In this document: in pieces, positions 11,391 to 30,167 of the stretch
Layout of the letters: every line of letters begins with the position of its first letter
Numbering within the stretch: position 1 is the stretch's first letter
Assembly: GCF_010389155.1 (NCBI RefSeq)
Contig: NC_057765.1
Coordinates: forward strand, 21,640,980-21,704,979
From: Erigeron canadensis
Lineage: Eukaryota > Streptophyta > Magnoliopsida > Asterales > Asteraceae
Direction: 5' to 3'
DNA length: 64,000 bases
Notes under the pieces: model-generated
The model's input: the letters and a program-made list of their open reading frames with translations, nothing else
The model's database searches: none
Told to the model about the DNA's origin: nothing
Translations under genes and position numbers: made by a program

Positions 11391-12782
11391 GCCAGAAGAA
11401 GGCACAAAATTGAGCAGTTTCATTCTTTCTTACTTTCGACTCAATTTCGCCAAACTTTCATCATAAATGTAGGGAACATAGAATGAACTTTAGTAATGAA
11501 TAGAAACCTCTGTGCCAAATTATATTCCAATGTGCGTATCAAAATGAATACTTTCATTTCATTTGCTTCATATATTAATAAATAGGGTCGAGGGATTAAT
11601 GTTGCTTTCATGTTTTATTCTTAGTGTTTCAAACTTACATAACACCATCATGATGAGCCTGAAATTTACATGGTTGATTTCCAAGAAATAAGATAGATAT
11701 TAACCAGCGGCTCAACATTTCTCAACATCCATGCATTCAATCACTCGTGTGCCTCCTCCTTTATAGCAGGAGCAACCCTATCCTTCTGCTGGTCATAGCA
11801 TCTGAGCTGATTGAAACTCTGAAGTACAACTTACACATTGATCAGTGGTTACTCTGGGTTATCATGTTCTGTAGACAGAACATGAACTGCAAAAAGTTTC
11901 CATCATTCCACCTGGTAAGCTCGATCCTTAGCACTAACGCTACCAATCAGCGGTAATAGGCCGGGCCTGCTGACAGTTATTTTTTAAATCTAAAGCTCTT
12001 ATGTAATCGAGCATCTATCGAGTTCTTCAAGATCCTCTGTCCAAGTAAAATGTTATCAAGCTCTACAATGGAGGCATGGAGCTCAATTCAGGCTTGCTTT
12101 GGTCGAGTATGGTTTTACCCAGTACCGTCAAGCTAACCAAATTCAAAACTTCCTAAAACCCAACTCAAGATTGCAAATTGAATTCATGTTTGGTTTAAGG
12201 TGGTAAAAACTAAATAGAGCCCGAGCTTTTCAGGTTGGGTCCCAGCTGATTTGCAAACTTAATCAGGCCTAACCAGTCCTAGACAGACTTAACCTTTTTA
12301 GGATCGTCAGGCCCTAATCATTGGACCTTCTACAGATCTCTAGATTTCACATATCTAAAGCCATTAGAAGTTTGCCTATAGTTAGGTTGGGTACTTTGCA
12401 CAAGGGGAACACAGCTTAGTTGTTTTTCCACAAAAAGTTTCTCAATAGGAAAACATTTAAGAAATATCTCAAACAGCTGAAATTGCGGGTATGTGACAAA
12501 ATCAAGCTATTGTACAAACACCATACATAATGACTGATCTATTACTTCCAAAATTCGCTCACAAGAATATAAGCATTTCTAAAGACCAAGGGAACTGAGA
12601 TTGGTTTCTTTTTGATACAAAACATGCTTGTCAAATTGCTCAATAATCAATTGCAAATCATGATAATGCTTATGAGAAAAGGGGAATCTTACTGCATGTC
12701 TCATAAACGTTTAAAGAAAAAGACCACAAAATCTTTCTAAACACTAGAAAAAAAAGTCTACTTATGATGCAATTATTATGAT
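11391..12782. other. Spacer and probable 3' UTR of mL43
   Basis: No ORF of note. The part nearest 12782 probably holds the mL43 3' UTR. Around 12080-12330 there are GGTTGGGT/AACCC-type words suggestive of old TE sequence, not resolved. Confidence 0.35.
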
Positions 12783-14229
12783 TTAGATCTGCATGTCCGT
12801 GGTCCATGTTCCTTGTACACTGGGGTGTTTGGTGACATGTCTGGTCTTCAGCTTCACCACCTTTCTTCCCAGTGAATTTCTAAGCCTGGTTGCACAAAGC
12901 AGGACCTCTTCTGGAGTCATGTTCATCACAGATACAACACGCTCATTCTTGTTCTCTGCACAATTCACCAAAGCAGGACATTTCAACACCTCATTTGATT
13001 AAAGTATAGGTGGTAAAGCAATTTATTTATAAATGGGATTATGGTTTGTTTTTCTATATCAACAGAGTCTAACAGATAGAAGCAAAACACTAGCTAATGA
13101 CAGACAACATGGGCCAAAAATGAAACTGAATTAAACAGATCAAAGGTATTTCCACGTGTGAAACTGAATTAAACATACTGAACCTCATAAATTTTATTCA
13201 GACAAATAGGTAATGAAACAAAAAGAATAAAAAAGAAACTTTTGTATGCGCTTCTATATAAAATTATATAGTGATTTGTATTCAAATTTGACATTATAAT
13301 AGAGATATCTAACAGATCGCTCAAAGTCAACCCATATTTGAACGGTCACACTACCCACCATTTTGCTAACTTTAGATTAGGAAAAGAGAACAAAAAAATG
13401 CCAAGGTAAACAGCACATCATACAACAATGGCAAGAGAGTCTTACTATATAATCCTTTCAAAAATGGATGTTGACCACGGCTAAGCTCGGTAACCACCTC
13501 TAGCTGGGGATTATTTTGCTTAAAAGATGGCAAATCAGATTCCATAAATGCCCTACACATTGCAAAGGCATCTGTTAGTCCTGTAAACAACCAAATGTGT
13601 TTCACTTTCATAAATTTGACACCCATAATAACTGCTTGGCGACATCTATATATACTTGCTGGTACACAAAACTGGCATAGCCAGAGCAGATTGAAAACAT
13701 TCCAAAGCTGAGAAGGCCAGAAGGGGAAAGGCACATTACTGAGTACTTCTAAATATTAAAAGGTATAAAACTATGAACTTCTCATGATCAGATTTGCATT
13801 ATGACTTGTGAGTCAATTATTTTGAAGATCCTTTGATCAAAAACGAGCAAAATATGCAACAATCAATAACCTAGAATGCTCTAAGTAAAGCAAAAATCAC
13901 ATAGATAAAACAATTCACAAGGTAAGGGGTAATCATAAATCTTTTCAGAAAAGATGTATCACAAACAATTGACTACATAAGTAGCTCTTACAAAACATTG
14001 AGTCAAACACTTTCCATAACTATGTAGCTTTGAAGATTGCTATGTATAACAAAAGCATGGCATATAGAATTAGGAATACATTACAACCAAAGATTACCTT
14101 TCAATATAAGTTGCAAAACCATAAACATGAAAATTATATAACGTCATACCTAATGCCCCTACTACTGCCACCCCAATTACAATAGCTCACGACGAGCTTC
14201 TGAAGCTGCCAAACACCTCGTTGTGACAT
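12783..14229 (-). CDS. mitochondrial ribosomal protein mL43 (L51/S25/CI-B8 family)
   Basis: Coding exons 14229-14150 (80 bp), 13552-13446 (107 bp) and 12955-12783 (173 bp) join in frame to 119 aa, the usual plant length. The protein begins MSQRGVWQLQKLVVSYC, continues NWGGSSRG, then AFMESDLPSFKQNNPQ and EVVTELSRGQHPFLKGLY, and ends RLRNSLGRKVVKLKTRHVTK with HPSVQGTWTTDMQI. This is the full thioredoxin-like L51/S25/CI-B8 fold of the mitochondrial large-subunit protein mL43. Donors GTATGA and GTAAGA and acceptors TAG and CAG are standard; intron phases are 2 and 1. A non-coding 5' exon probably ends at 16283 (donor GTAATT), making a 5'-UTR intron of about 2 kb that contains a Helitron-like element. 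Identity is secure; the UTR structure is inferred. Confidence 0.93.
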
Positions 14230-14758
14230 CTGCCAAAAATCAAGAATAGTATATCTGAATTATATTGGTTTTTCTGGTAATAAAAAGATCAACTTTATAA
14301 CTTTGGCAATGATCCACATAAATACATAATTTAGATGTAAGTGTATCATGCACTATAAAGTCAATGGGAGGGCATCTGTGATTTTCATTTTTCTTAATCA
14401 TGATCATATGGACCAAGGATGGATAGGTTACCGCAAATGGCATATTGATATCCATTATCATAGTGATTACATGTTAAGCCAATTAAACATTTAGGCCGGT
14501 AGACATCTTCTTAAGGTAGGAGTGTAAAAATAAAAACGAGCATATATAATTTATAATGCTCAAACAGGTGATTGTATACGGAAAACTTTCTCTGGGACAG
14601 ATCAAAATGTGGCATGGGTTAAACGATTTATCCAGAATTTTATTTTTCATTTGAAACAAATATACTTAGAATTTTATAAATATAATAATAACAAGAGTAA
14701 ACAGATTCATAAACGCTACTGTTCAGAATAAATTAAACATCGATATTATCTATACTAT

Positions 14759-15221
14759 ATTATAAAGCAGATTTCCTCTAGATTTTCAACGTTGAACTTA
14801 AAATTTTCAATATTGATTTTAAGTACTTCTCCAAAATGCCCCTCCTAGCTATCTATTTTATATTTACCTAAAATAACTATAATATCATTTCTCTCTCCTC
14901 AAATCTCAATCAATCATCTTTTTTCTCACTCCTCTATAAATCATTTATTTCTCCAATTCATTCAAAATCTTTTATCTCAAAAACCGTACATCGATAAATT
15001 ATAAAAAGTGTATGGGTGTTCTTAAAATTTCATGCTCTTTCATTAGAGATGTCATTCGATATACTTTCGACAAATTTTTAAATCCGAGGGCGGAGCCCGT
15101 ACGGCTAAGGCATTTGACTATCATACTCTATGACATATTAATTCCTATAACCTATCACACTCTATGACCTAGATATCACCACCACCATCTCACCGCCGCA
15201 ACGCGCGGGTACTTGCTCTCG
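14759..15221 (+). mobile_element. Non-autonomous Helitron-like element, copy 2
   Basis: Begins TCTATACTATATTATAAAG, a classic plant Helitron 5' end, preceded by A-T. It ends with CCGCCGCAACGCGCGGG, a spacer and CTCG followed by T. Length 463 bp, non-coding, homologous to the copy at 3781-4110. It lies in the presumed 5'-UTR intron of mL43. Confidence 0.75.
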
Positions 15222-16283
15222 TCATATAAAAAGGAAGGAGATTTGAGAATTCAACGGTGAATCTGACAAGGTCATCTATAAGAAGGAAACCCTGAAAGAC
15301 ACATAAAACAGTATCCCACGTCGGTAAATTATCAACTTCAGTAACTTCTCACTAAGAGGACTGAACAAGATATAAAAACAAGAAAACCATGACTAAAGCA
15401 GACCTACTAAACCATAAACAGTTTCAAACATTTCAGCTTTCGTTTCAAGAAAGTCCACATGATGAGGTGGTCAGTCGTATAACGGTTGAACTATGGATAA
15501 ACAGTCACGTCCCTCTTAATACAAAAATTAACTAGATAAAAGCTCATCTCTAACTTCCAAGTACTACTAATATCTTTCCCCAAAGTAGAATCAACGCGTT
15601 GAGTTATTCATATATGCTAAACATGCTCTTCAGATACGGTGAAGTACCACAATGATAAATAATGATCAAGCACCTAAACCAATCATAGAATGCAAGAATA
15701 ACCACCGAAAGATAAAGTTGGGAAGTGAATATAAAAAACAAACTCAACAATGTTCCTAATTAGCAAACCCAGAACACTAGAAGAAATAAAAACTTAAAAG
15801 AATGTCGAATATGTGTTTTTTTAGTTCTTGAATATCTATATATATCATCTAAGAGAAAAAGGGAAAATCTTCGGATAGTAATGTGAAATCCAACTCAGTT
15901 ATATATCAAAACACACACACACACAAGTGTTATACGATACAAGTAAATTACATTACATTAAAATGTACTATATAATCCAACCTCAAAATTGATCAAACTT
16001 TCATTTTCACATTTTACTGCAAAATGAACATCAAAAGAGCTAAAAATACAATAAATTTGTAAAACAAAAAAAGAAGTTTCTTTTTTAATACCAGGGTCCA
16101 ATAACTAAATCAATGTTATTAAACATATCAGAGACCGTATATCTATAGATTAAACTAAATTAAAATAGAATATACAGTTACTGAAATTGAAATTAGTTGA
16201 AGTGTGAATAAAAAGTTATAAGATTAGATAAATAATTAAAAGTTAGAAAAAAGGAAGATGAATAATAGATAATAATAATTACC

Positions 16284-16400
16284 AGAGAGTGATAAACGAA
16301 CAAACAGGCGAACAAAAACGGCGTTTCTGGAAGAAAGTGTGTGATGAACTCACAACACAAACAGTTTGAAAGAAAAAAAGAGAAAGAAAATGTGCAACTA
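16284..16400 (-). promoter_or_regulatory. Putative non-coding first exon and promoter side of mL43
   Basis: On the minus strand a segment of non-coding sequence ends CTCTCTG followed by GTAATT, a credible splice donor at 16283. This fits a leader exon for mL43. No transcript evidence is available. Confidence 0.35.
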
Positions 16401-16461
16401 TAAACGCAAATTTATCGGTCTAGCCATCAAGGCACTACTATTATAACTTGGTAAAAAAAGA

Positions 16462-16646
16462 CTAGCACGTTGTGATGCGGCGGTGGGACGATTTGATGGC
16501 GAGGCCGTGAGGGCAATTGTTGTTGATCGATGAATATGGAAAAGTAATTGATTTAAAACTTTAATGGTGATATTTTAAAAGGTAAATCATTGATGGTTGA
16601 AAATATTACATATTTTTAATATTTTTTTTTTATAATATAGTATAGA
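16462..16646 (-). mobile_element. Short Helitron-like element
   Basis: On the minus strand it starts TCTATACTATATTATAAAA (from 16646) and ends GTG-CTAG followed by T (16465-16462), so both Helitron-type ends are present with an insertion between A and T. Length 185 bp. The 3' hairpin is degenerate. Confidence 0.65.
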
Positions 16647-17919
16647 TAATTTTAATGTGATATTCATTGGTTAAAGTTTAATTTAATAATTAGATTACAA
16701 GTTATTTATAAATTATACATATGTCCACTCGATGTGACGTCAATAGCGGTAATAATGGCGACAAATAGCGTGTAAGTTATTGACGTAAAAAAAATTGTGT
16801 AGTTATTTTAGAAGTTAAAAATAGATGTTGTAAATTAACTTCAATAAAGATATATGATAGTATTCATGTTTGGTGGAATAATAAGGAATGAATTTAGCCC
16901 CAACAATCAAGATCCAAAGAGAATTTACAGGTATATCCGATCTTCTTCCTTTGTCATCTCTGGTGACATCTCCGGCGGTCTTCGTTATCTCCGTTAGCAG
17001 CGGCGACATCTCCGGCGATCGTCAGTTCGTTTTCCAGTAAATACGGTACGATACGGGCGTTGCCCTCATCCATTATAAAGGAGTTGTCACCAGACGCATA
17101 TGAGAATGGTATGAATTTGATATGTGGCGATCCAAGAGATTGTGGTGGTTGGATACGATACGAGTGTCGCCATCGTCGTAGTCGTCGCATGCACCGTCTT
17201 CGGAACAGGAAAGAGAGAGAGAGAGCAGACGTGGTGGGCGGATATGATGATGGTGGTGGTCGGAGATAATGGTGGTAGTGGTGATCGGAGATGGAGGTCT
17301 CAACAGGGATGATGGTGGTTACAACTGTCGTTGCTGGAGATGATGGCGGTGGTGATGGTCGCCGGAAAGAGAGGGCAGAAGAGTTGTATTCACGTTTTTA
17401 TGGGTAAGGAGAAAAGGAGGGTTAATCTTAGGCATTTAATAGGAAAGATCCAATGGCTAGGATTATTTTTTTTGAACAGCAGTGGTGATTGGACTCAGCG
17501 ACATGTCTCTTCATCGTCCGGTAGAGATCGACCACGTTACCGGCACAGTCAATCCGAGGGCATGACTGGAGGTGGAAGTCTAACTATCGTTCTGGAGGAA
17601 ACTAGCTAAATGCTAGAGAAAACCCCATGCTCCACCTCATTGGCAAAGACTTCCCAATATGTCTTTCAAAGTTTCATGTGCAAATGTCCTCTAAAGATAT
17701 AAATATACTTATATTAGTGAAAATGTTTGAAATATTAAATAAAGATAAAGAGCTTTTAGGGTGGGTGGGTAGGGTTTTTTTTTTTTTTTTTTTTTTTTTG
17801 GGGGGGGGGGGGGGGTGACGGGATGTGGGGGCATGGGGGCAGGATGGGTGCAAGGGGTGATGGTTGACAGGTGGCATGGGCGTAGGCTAGGCGAGATATG
17901 ACAAGGGCGACAACGAGGG
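16647..17919. other. Intergenic region with T/G homopolymers
   Basis: 16,980-17,600 is GC-richer (CTCCGG, GGTGGT, GATGATGG words) and open over short stretches in several frames, but no recognisable protein emerges in any frame; I read it as low complexity rather than a gene. At 17775-17815 there is a run of 25 T followed by 16 G. Confidence 0.45.
17775..17815. repeat. T25-G16 double homopolymer
   Basis: Twenty-five T (17775-17799) are directly followed by sixteen G (17800-17815). Read on the minus strand this is C16 A25. Homopolymer lengths this long may be inexact in an assembly. Confidence 0.9.
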
Positions 17920-18475
17920 TAGGGCTGTAAACGAACCGAACGAACACGAACAAAGCCTTATTCATGTTCGTTCATTTAGCTTAACGAACGGTTCACGAAC
18001 AGATAAACGAACATAATGTCTTGTTCATGTTCGTTCATTTGTGTTCATGAACAGATGTTCACGAACACAAACGAACGAACCAAAACGAACGAAATATTTA
18101 TAAACTAAGTATTTTTATTTAAACATTTCGTAAATAATTAGGTATTACGAGTAATATATATTATATAAAAGAACTATTTGTATTTAAACTATTTTTTATA
18201 GTATAAGTTATTATGTGTGTATATATATATATATGTAAACGAACATAACGGATTATTGTTCACGAACATAAATGAACTATTGTTCACGAACGGCCGTTCA
18301 TGAACATAAACGAACGAACGTTCACGAACAGATTATCGAGCGTTTATGAACGTAAATGAACGAACGAGAGTTTTGTTCATGTTCGTTCGTTTAACTAAAC
18401 GAACGAACATGAACGAACTTCCCGCCGAACAATTCATGAACTGTTCGTGAATTGTTCAGTTCGTTTATAACCCTA
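17920..18475. mobile_element. Non-autonomous hAT element (MITE-like) with TSD
   Basis: Terminal inverted repeats: the left end TAGGGCTGTAAACGAAC matches the complement of the right end (GTTCGTTTATAACCCTA). The 8-bp flanks AACGAGGG (17912-17919) and AATGAGGG (18476-18483) differ at one base, fitting an old hAT target duplication. The interior (556 bp) is packed with GTTCGTT / AACGAAC words on both strands, as expected for repeated transposase-binding motifs. No ORF. Confidence 0.85.
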
Positions 18476-18501
18476 AATGAGGGTGGATGGTAGGGGCGAC
18501 T

Positions 18502-19638
18502 GGTGTGTTTGATTGCAACTGAATGGCATCATTCAGCACTGAGTGCTGAATCGGTCAGCAATCAGATTGTTTGATTCGTCCATCTGAATAATGAATGATG
18601 CTGAACGAGAATAAATTTCATGCTTAACCATTCCATCTTGAAAAGGTCTCTATACCATTCAGCAACCAACTCTTCCCCCAAATACTCTTCTCCCTTCTCG
18701 TTTTAACACATTTTTTTTCAACTTCTTTACATTATTTAATTAACCTATACATACAAAAGATGATGTTCATCAGTATTTAATTTTTATTGGTATAATCCCC
18801 CCATTAAAACAAACATATCCAGATATATATACATATATGTATGTATATTTTATCTATATATCACTTCTGTATTTATGCATTACTATGAAAGTGGGTTTAT
18901 ACTTAATAGCATTTATCGGTTTTGGGGTATTATAGTTTGTGAAAGAATTTGTAGAAGGAAATCGTGTTTATGTGAGCGTATCACCGAAATTGAAACCAGG
19001 GGCTTTACCTTCACTTTTTATATTCTTATCAAGAAGGGGAATCTGTCGGCATGAGGTTACGTCTTACGAGTAATTGTTTCAGAGAATTTGATTTGTTAAT
19101 ATTATCAAGGGGTGGGGAGTGCATCGATGAGGGGAGAGATACCGAGATGAGGGGAGGTGAACATCAATCCTTGTAATAGATACCGTGATGAGGGGAAAAG
19201 AGAGGGGATAGAGGTCTCGCTGTCTATATCGTGATTTTAGTATTAAATGAAAGTGATCAGAGAGAGAGGGGAAAAGGAGGTGAGAGGCATTCCTTGTATA
19301 AGGGAAGGGAGGGGAAGGGATGGACATTCCTTGCATGAGAGAGAGGAAGGGATAGGAGGAGAGAAAATGTAAAAAGGTAGTGAGGGGAAGGGATGCACTC
19401 CCCACTCCCTCATAATGTCTATTTTATGTTTATGTTTTGTTATATTTTTGTGACAGCATAATGACAATCGATTTTGAAGTAGGTTAAAAAAAAAAGTCAT
19501 TTTTGTATTTTAGATTATCCATTCAGAATATGTATCAAACATAGTTTGTATTCAGGATCAAATTTTATTACGAGTTTTTGAACCATTCAGACTCTGAGAT
19601 TATTCAGCGTTAAATCATTATGTGTTATCAAACACACC
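18502..19638. mobile_element. TIR element of uncertain superfamily
   Basis: Left end GGTGTGTTTGAT and right end ATCAAACACACC are inverted copies, and both subterminal regions are rich in ATTCAG / CTGAAT words. Length 1137 bp; no transposase is readable. The GGTGTGTTTG-type end resembles PIF/Harbinger or hAT MITEs. A clean TSD is not visible. Confidence 0.5.
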
Positions 19639-20476
19639 CTTAGTATAAGTTGAGGTTTCTAAATTTTAAAAAACAAAAAATGAATAGTTGATACAATTTA
19701 TGATTGAAAAATGAAAAATTATGTTTTTGTCTTTGAAATTTGTTTTAGAAAACTATGATTTGATTGCGTATGAGATAGGTGACTTTATAAAGTTTAAGAT
19801 TATTGGGGGGTCTTCAATGAACAATTTGTTGTCAGTATACATACCAATATATCGGTTTGTTATATTCTAGGATTTATATTGTTAGTTACAGAATTAAACT
19901 GCTTAACATACATGGTTTTATTAACATATTGAGGAGATTTGCAAAATCAGGAAAAGTTAGCAATATGTTTGCTAAAACTTCAAAGTAAGATTCGGTAAAA
20001 CAACTGGAAGATTTCGAAGCTGTTTTCAAAATATCCTTCAGTGTTAAAATGCAGCCAAACATAATCACTCATAAGTACTTAAAAAGACGAAATGAAATGG
20101 TAATCAAACTGTGTACAATATGGGCTACATACACAAAAGAAAGAACTATATGTAATCTGATAATTTCTTTACAGAAATCACTGGACAGCCAGCTCACTTG
20201 TAGGCGAGAAGAGGAAATACAAAAGAAATACTGGGCAATATAAAAAACTAACTAATAACTAAAACTTAAAACATTGACATTCTATAGTTACCAAAAAATG
20301 CAATGAGATGCAAAATAACTTACCAACTAAATTGCTATATTTCACAGATCAAAACTGGATACCCCTCTTGATGTGGTTAAGGGGGCTATAGCTCGTTTTG
20401 TAACGAAATGAGTAGTATTACCCTTTGAGATAATAAAGATTAACACAAAACAATGCCATGCTCCATAATCCCACTT
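19639..20476. other. Spacer downstream of the CDC48C gene
   Basis: AT-rich. The part next to 20477 is expected to be 3' UTR of the AAA ATPase gene. No other gene is seen. Confidence 0.4.
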
Positions 20477-26911
<6,435 letters not shown>

Positions 26912-27403
26912 TGGAAAGTACGGGTGCAGAAAAAAGGCTCAAAATTTGAGCTGTAAATAATAGAAACCCTGAGCTGTAGGAAGAAAAAGGAGGATGATTT
27001 GATGATGTGTTTTGCTATGGGCTTAGAAGTATGGGCTCAGTAGAAACTATTTGATAAATTCAGCCCAATTACTACTCTTTCCTGTTTTTAAAGCGATTTA
27101 TATTTAAGTAGATTTTGTTAAAAAGATATGAACAAAAGTTTCTCGAAAAAGTGAAGGCGACATTGATGGACGAGTTCACGAGTATATAAAGACTACGTTC
27201 AAGTTTTCGATGATGGAGACCAGACTAGTTTTTAATTTAATGTAATGTTTTTCATCCGTGTGTTTTGTATTTCGTTTAACTTTTAAGAATGGAAGGTTTT
27301 TTTAAATATCCTATTAGGTCCCGTTGACCCATTAACATCGAGATCTGTATAAATCCCGATGTACGGAATTCACCTGAATCCGTTCTTGAGGCTTTTAACA
27401 TAA

Positions 27404-27405
<2 letters not shown>

Positions 27406-27457
<52 letters not shown>
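27406..27457. repeat. CA/TA microsatellite
   Basis: A run of CA dinucleotides passes directly into a run of TA dinucleotides. Confidence 0.95.
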
Positions 27458-27458
<1 letters not shown>

Positions 27459-27689
27459 ATAAGAACAGAAGATAATAAGATTTCCTTTGTTATTTCAGTC
27501 ATATGATTACAATTGGTATTGATTACATCAAAGCAGGATCAAAATACAACCTATTAAGATGACTCTAATAATAATGAATAATATGGTGGACTTACGGATT
27601 GAGGTTTGCGCATACCTCAGCTTGTCGTGAATGAAATCTGTCTAGACTCAACTGAAACCCTAGACCTATAATACATATATATACTGACG

Positions 27690-27850
27690 GCATCTCACGT
27701 ACACTACAATATCCTGTCATAGAGATTAATGTAGTATAGATAGCATCTCATACAGATTAATGTAGTATAGACATCATCTCATACACAACGTCTCATACAC
27801 AATGTAGTATAGATAATGTCTCATACACGACGTCTCATACAGTAGTCTCT
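27690..27850. repeat. Short interspersed repeats (CTCATACA / TGTAGTATAGA)
   Basis: The words CTCATACA and TGTAGTATAGA alternate at irregular spacing, each several times, in a non-coding stretch. The origin is not recognised. Confidence 0.7.
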
Positions 27851-28668
27851 ACACTCAAATTGCATTGCAACGGACAATAATAGGTGCACAGAATCTGCAC
27901 CAACATATCCTAATGTTTAATAATATTTTATTTTAAGTTGTATAAAGTTTTATTATTATTTAAATTATAAAATTAAATAAATGATGAGTCATAAACCAGT
28001 GATGATGAGAATTTCGTTAAAGAGTCTTCTCAAATCTAAGTTATATTTTTGTGTGTGTGGTGGAGCTGAAGGGGGGGGGGGGTAGGGGTTAGTTTTGTTT
28101 AAGGTACGAATCGAATATCAAAACGGAATGCGAGTGAGCAGCTAGCAAATGAAGTAAGTAAGTTACATTATATGATATGGTTTATTATCTCAAATAAATA
28201 AAGTTAAGCAAAAAGCCAATGCCTCTGTCAAATGTAGTTACGGATTCTATATAACTTAAGCTTTTATTAACAACTTAATGTTGTTTAGAAGGATATATAT
28301 ATATATATATATAAACATTTTTGTGTGAGTGCGTGCGATTCAAAAGATCTATATAAAATTAATAATGTAAATTTGGGTTAAAGTTTAAACACTAGCATGA
28401 AATTTATGATAGTGTTTTTCATAGTTGACGGTATATTCATGGAGAGTTTTCTTTTTAATTTTACGTAATGGGTGTGCATGGACCACTTTTGACTATGAGG
28501 TATGACTATGAGGTATGGTACAGTGGCGGAGGAGGTATGTACAGAGGGGAGGGGAAGGGGGGAGGTCCATTGTCAAAAAACAAGCCCAACTAAATTATTA
28601 TTTTTTAAAATTAGGTCCAAACTAAAATAAAATAAGCTTCTTTTCCATTCTTGACTCACACGTTCATC

Positions 28669-29822
28669 TAGGGATGAGCATATAGCCCGGAAACCCGACC
28701 CAAAACAGCCCGAACCCGACCCGACCTGGAGCGCCCAAAAGCCATACGGTCCGGTTCTCGGGTCCCAGTTTTTTGCCGTTTTGGGTTCCGGGTCGGTTCG
28801 GTCCAAAACCCGAAAAAAGTCGGTTTGACCCAAAAACCCGAAGGTACACACTAATTTGAATGTAAATCATCTTCACTTCGAGAAAAACCACAGGAAACCA
28901 TCTTCAAGCTCGTCTATTACTCTTTCATAAAGATGTCCTCTAAGATTTGAGATCATCGGTTGCTACTTGAACTTTTGTAATTCTTGGTTGGGCATAGTAG
29001 TATGGTTTTTTTTATCTCGGTTAGAAAGGGGAAGGGGATAGTAAAAAAGCCGGGTGGGTTGTTATGTTGCAGCCATATAATCTTCTTATATATATGTATA
29101 TGTATATGTATACATGATATTATTACTTTATTATATTATATATTACTCAATAAAAAATATTATAGTTTATCCATACAAAAGAATATAATATAAATAAATA
29201 TATAATATATCTATATATTTTTGTGATGACAGCTACATTACAACACAGAGATTGGACTTTCAAAGCCTAAAAAAAAGCCTTTTCAAATAAATTATTATTA
29301 TAGGTACACGTGACTTCCCAATTCTCAAACTGTTCCATATCAATAAACTATTAATAAGAAAAACCAAGTTTCAATGTCTTTCAAGTTTCAAAGCCCAAAT
29401 TTTCTCTCTATAATCTTTTTTTTCTTTAGAAAAAAGCATGATCCGTTTATCGTCTATAAATTTTCATTGGCAAATCAAAGTTGAATGGATGGACTAATCC
29501 TCCATAAGATTTTGGCAACCAATCTTTGTGGGTTCATCTTGGAGAAGATTAAAGATTTGGGTTCACAGCAAATCTGAAACTATATTCTTTCCCGTTAAAT
29601 CATTTTCTTCTACCCGTTAAATCAGTTTCTGCATCTCAATCTATGTTCTTTTCAGGCTAAGCCTTAAAAAACCGAACCCGACCCGGTTTTACCCGAGACT
29701 GAACCGAACCGCCCGATAGGGTAACGGTCCGGGCTTCGGTTATGAATTTTTTGCCATTTCGGGTTTCAGGTCAAGCTGGGTCGGTCCGGTTCGGTCTGAG
29801 TTTTGACCCGTGCTCATGCCTA
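28669..29822. mobile_element. Non-autonomous hAT element with perfect 8-bp TSD
   Basis: The flanks CGTTCATC (28661-28668) and CGTTCATC (29823-29830) are identical. The ends TAGGGATGAGCA and TGCTCATGCCTA are inverted copies with one mismatch. About 150 bp inside each end is rich in CCCGACCC / GGTTCGGT words on opposite strands, as in hAT subterminal binding arrays. The middle is AT-rich and non-coding. Length 1154 bp. Confidence 0.9.
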
Positions 29823-29830
29823 CGTTCATC

Positions 29831-30167
29831 AGTCATCACACATCATGGTTTCACGCAAATATCTTTTTCCCTAATATGTCATCTATTTGTTACAACAATC
29901 CTACTTCTTTAACAAATATGGTTCCCACATGTAAGAGACAATTTCCAATTCACATGCTAAGAGCCTAAGACACAATTTCTTAATCCTCTTCTTCGCTACA
30001 ACATTAAAGATAAAAGTAAATTTATAAACCCTAATTTCCATATATATATTTTTTAATTTGCTATAAAGTTTATTATTAGGAGTTAGGGCATAACTAGTAG
30101 TATTAATGTAATACGTTGCTTGTGAGTTGTTGTTAAATTATGTGTTAGTTATATACTTTTTTTTTAT
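29831..30167. other. Spacer, possibly the 5' end of the hAT element that follows
   Basis: AT-rich sequence before the TTF-type transposase pseudogene. The left terminal repeat of that element should lie here but I could not define it. Confidence 0.3.

Larger units (their letters stand above)
26912..28668. other. CDC48C promoter side and gene-free spacer
   Basis: The CDC48C start lies at 26911 on the minus strand, so its promoter should be just to the right. The remainder contains a CA/TA microsatellite (about 27406-27457), short CTCATACA/GTAGTATAG repeats (27690-27850), a G12 run (28071-28082) and G-rich words near 28530-28570. No gene. Confidence 0.5.

Noticed and set aside
16954..17609. 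Overlapping small open frames on both strands
   Set aside because: Low-complexity GGT/GAT/CCG-rich sequence open in several frames at once; no domain, start context or splice structure.
19079..19500. Minus-strand open frames of 85-108 codons
   Set aside because: They derive from purine-rich GAGGGGA repeats inside a TIR element and have Pro/Ser/Leu low-complexity products.
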